This document shows positions 5,059-5,367 of a stretch of DNA of 5,367 bases, in pieces. Under the pieces are notes generated by a model, which saw only the letters and a program-made list of their open reading frames with translations, searched no databases and was not told the origin of the DNA. The stretch is from Bacillota bacterium (lineage in GTDB: Bacteria > Bacillota_A > Clostridia > Acetivibrionales > DUMB01). The DNA lies in assembly GCA_023621975.1 (NCBI GenBank), contig JAMOAC010000307.1, forward strand, positions 1-5,367, written 5' to 3'. The number at the start of each line of letters is the position of its first letter. Position 1 is the stretch's first letter. A program made the translations under genes and the position numbers.

Positions 5059-5200
5059 GCTTAAGCACCACCTTACCATGTTTGATTGTTGCCTGTTTGA
5101 CTCCAGCTTCTATTATTGCAGCTTTCTTAATTGTAGTTTGTTCGATTTTGCAGCAAGTGCACCTATTGTCCTCCGCAAAACCACAACAGAAGGTTTCCAT
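5033..5200 (-). CDS. Possible small Cys-rich protein overlapping the amidase start (doubtful)
   Basis: An ATG at 5200 opens a 55-codon frame ending at TGA (5035-5033), overlapping the first codons of the amidase in another frame. The start of the peptide is METFCCGFAEDNRCTCCKIE, with cysteines at 5, 6, 14, 16 and 17; the rest is a Lys-rich, Cys-free stretch including AAIIEAGVKQATIK. The clustered cysteines could bind a metal. I do not recognise the family. Against it: no convincing ribosome binding site precedes the ATG, and the ATG sits only about 15 nt after a candidate -10, leaving almost no leader. If real, it would be translated just before the amidase and perhaps coupled to it. A chance frame in the amidase leader is at least as likely. 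Confidence 0.2.
   Translation of the reverse strand: METFCCGFAEDNRCTCCKIEQTTIKKAAIIEAGVKQATIKHGKVVLKRELGKSGV
5068..5074 (-). promoter_or_regulatory. Ribosome binding site deciding the amidase start
   Basis: AAGGTGG on the minus strand lies 9 nt before the GTG at 5058. It falls inside the reading frame that would begin at the ATG at 5079, supporting GTG as the true start. Confidence 0.6.
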
Positions 5201-5215
5201 AATGTTTCTACTTAC

Positions 5216-5244
5216 ATTATATACAGCACACCGGAAAAAGTTTA
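5216..5244 (-). promoter_or_regulatory. Candidate promoter of the amidase gene
   Basis: A perfect -10 TATAAT (5221-5216, minus strand) is preceded at 17 nt by TAAACT (5244-5239), only 3 of 6 to the -35 consensus. Transcription would start near 5209, giving a leader of about 150 nt before the amidase GTG. The leader is A/C-rich over 5085-5150 and shows no riboswitch that I recognise. Confidence 0.4.
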
Positions 5245-5291
5245 CATTTTGAATTGGGGAAGGTGTAAAATCGCATTGTTATGATTTAGAT

Positions 5292-5305
5292 GAATTTATA
5301 AATTC
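5292..5305. other. 14-bp AT-rich palindrome in the right-hand intergenic gap
   Basis: GAATTTATAAATTC is a perfect palindrome. On the plus strand it is followed by a T-rich run, but no plus-strand gene precedes it. On the minus strand it lies about 24 nt after the possible upstream gene end at 5329. It is too AU-rich to call a terminator with confidence. Confidence 0.25.
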
Positions 5306-5328
5306 TTTATTTCTGTTTTTATTTCCAT

Positions 5329-5367
5329 TTATATGCTGTTTTTGTTAACCTCAACGACAACAATATC
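5329..5367 (-). CDS. Possible C-terminal end of an upstream gene (partial)
   Basis: The minus strand from the right edge reads DIVVVEVNKNSI and then TAA at 5331-5329. The alternating hydrophobic valines followed by a polar tail resemble a protein C-terminus, and the AT-rich non-coding character starts right after the stop. Twelve codons are too few to identify a family or to exclude a chance frame. Confidence 0.25.
   Translation of the reverse strand, partial: DIVVVEVNKNSI

Noticed and set aside
5127..5162. Eleven-codon GTG-started leader peptide (VHLLQNRTNYN) with GGAGG at 5174-5170, 7 nt upstream
   Set aside because: The ribosome binding site is good, but there is no run of regulatory codons, no attenuator hairpins and no conservation data, so it cannot be told from chance. 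It also competes with the Cys-rich frame.

Overview
The window looks like chromosomal DNA from a low-to-moderate GC Firmicute, most likely a member of the Clostridia. This is inferred from the purine-rich Shine-Dalgarno sites, the GTG starts, sigma-A-type promoters, an amidase carrying an S-layer homology (SLH) motif, and the character of the encoded proteins; the species cannot be named from the sequence alone. Every supported gene lies on the minus strand, so transcription runs from the right edge to the left.

From right to left: (i) a possible last few codons of an upstream gene at the right edge, then an AT-rich gap with a candidate promoter and an unproven Cys-rich small ORF; (ii) a zinc-dependent N-acetylmuramoyl-L-alanine amidase (Amidase_3 type) ending in a single SLH-like motif, with a run of degenerate 20-21 bp tandem repeats starting at its stop codon; (iii) a LacI-family repressor gene with a very good sigma-A promoter and an operator at its transcription start; (iv) a catabolic operon controlled by a near-identical operator placed between its -35 and -10: an FGGY carbohydrate kinase, a zinc-dependent medium-chain dehydrogenase of the galactitol-1-phosphate 5-dehydrogenase (GatD) type, and the first 58 codons of a GatZ/KbaZ-type tagatose-1,6-bisphosphate aldolase subunit, cut by the left edge.

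The operon reads as a hexitol or ketohexose pathway leading to tagatose phosphates. In enteric bacteria galactitol is phosphorylated on entry by a PTS, oxidised by GatD to tagatose 6-phosphate, phosphorylated again and split by GatYZ. Here an FGGY kinase heads the operon and no PTS gene is visible. The inferred model is that the kinase phosphorylates a sugar or polyol that entered unphosphorylated, which makes this a possible PTS-independent variant. The LacI-type protein is probably the local, autoregulated repressor. The transporter, the second kinase and the catalytic aldolase subunit, if present, lie outside the window.

The less ordinary features are the repeat-rich spacers after three gene 3' ends (kinase, repressor, amidase), where the terminal codons of two of the genes appear to be duplicated; the repressor's start, where the ribosome binding site fits an ATA codon better than the GTG; and the absence of a signal peptide on the amidase. 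No RNA genes, CRISPR arrays or insertion sequences were seen.
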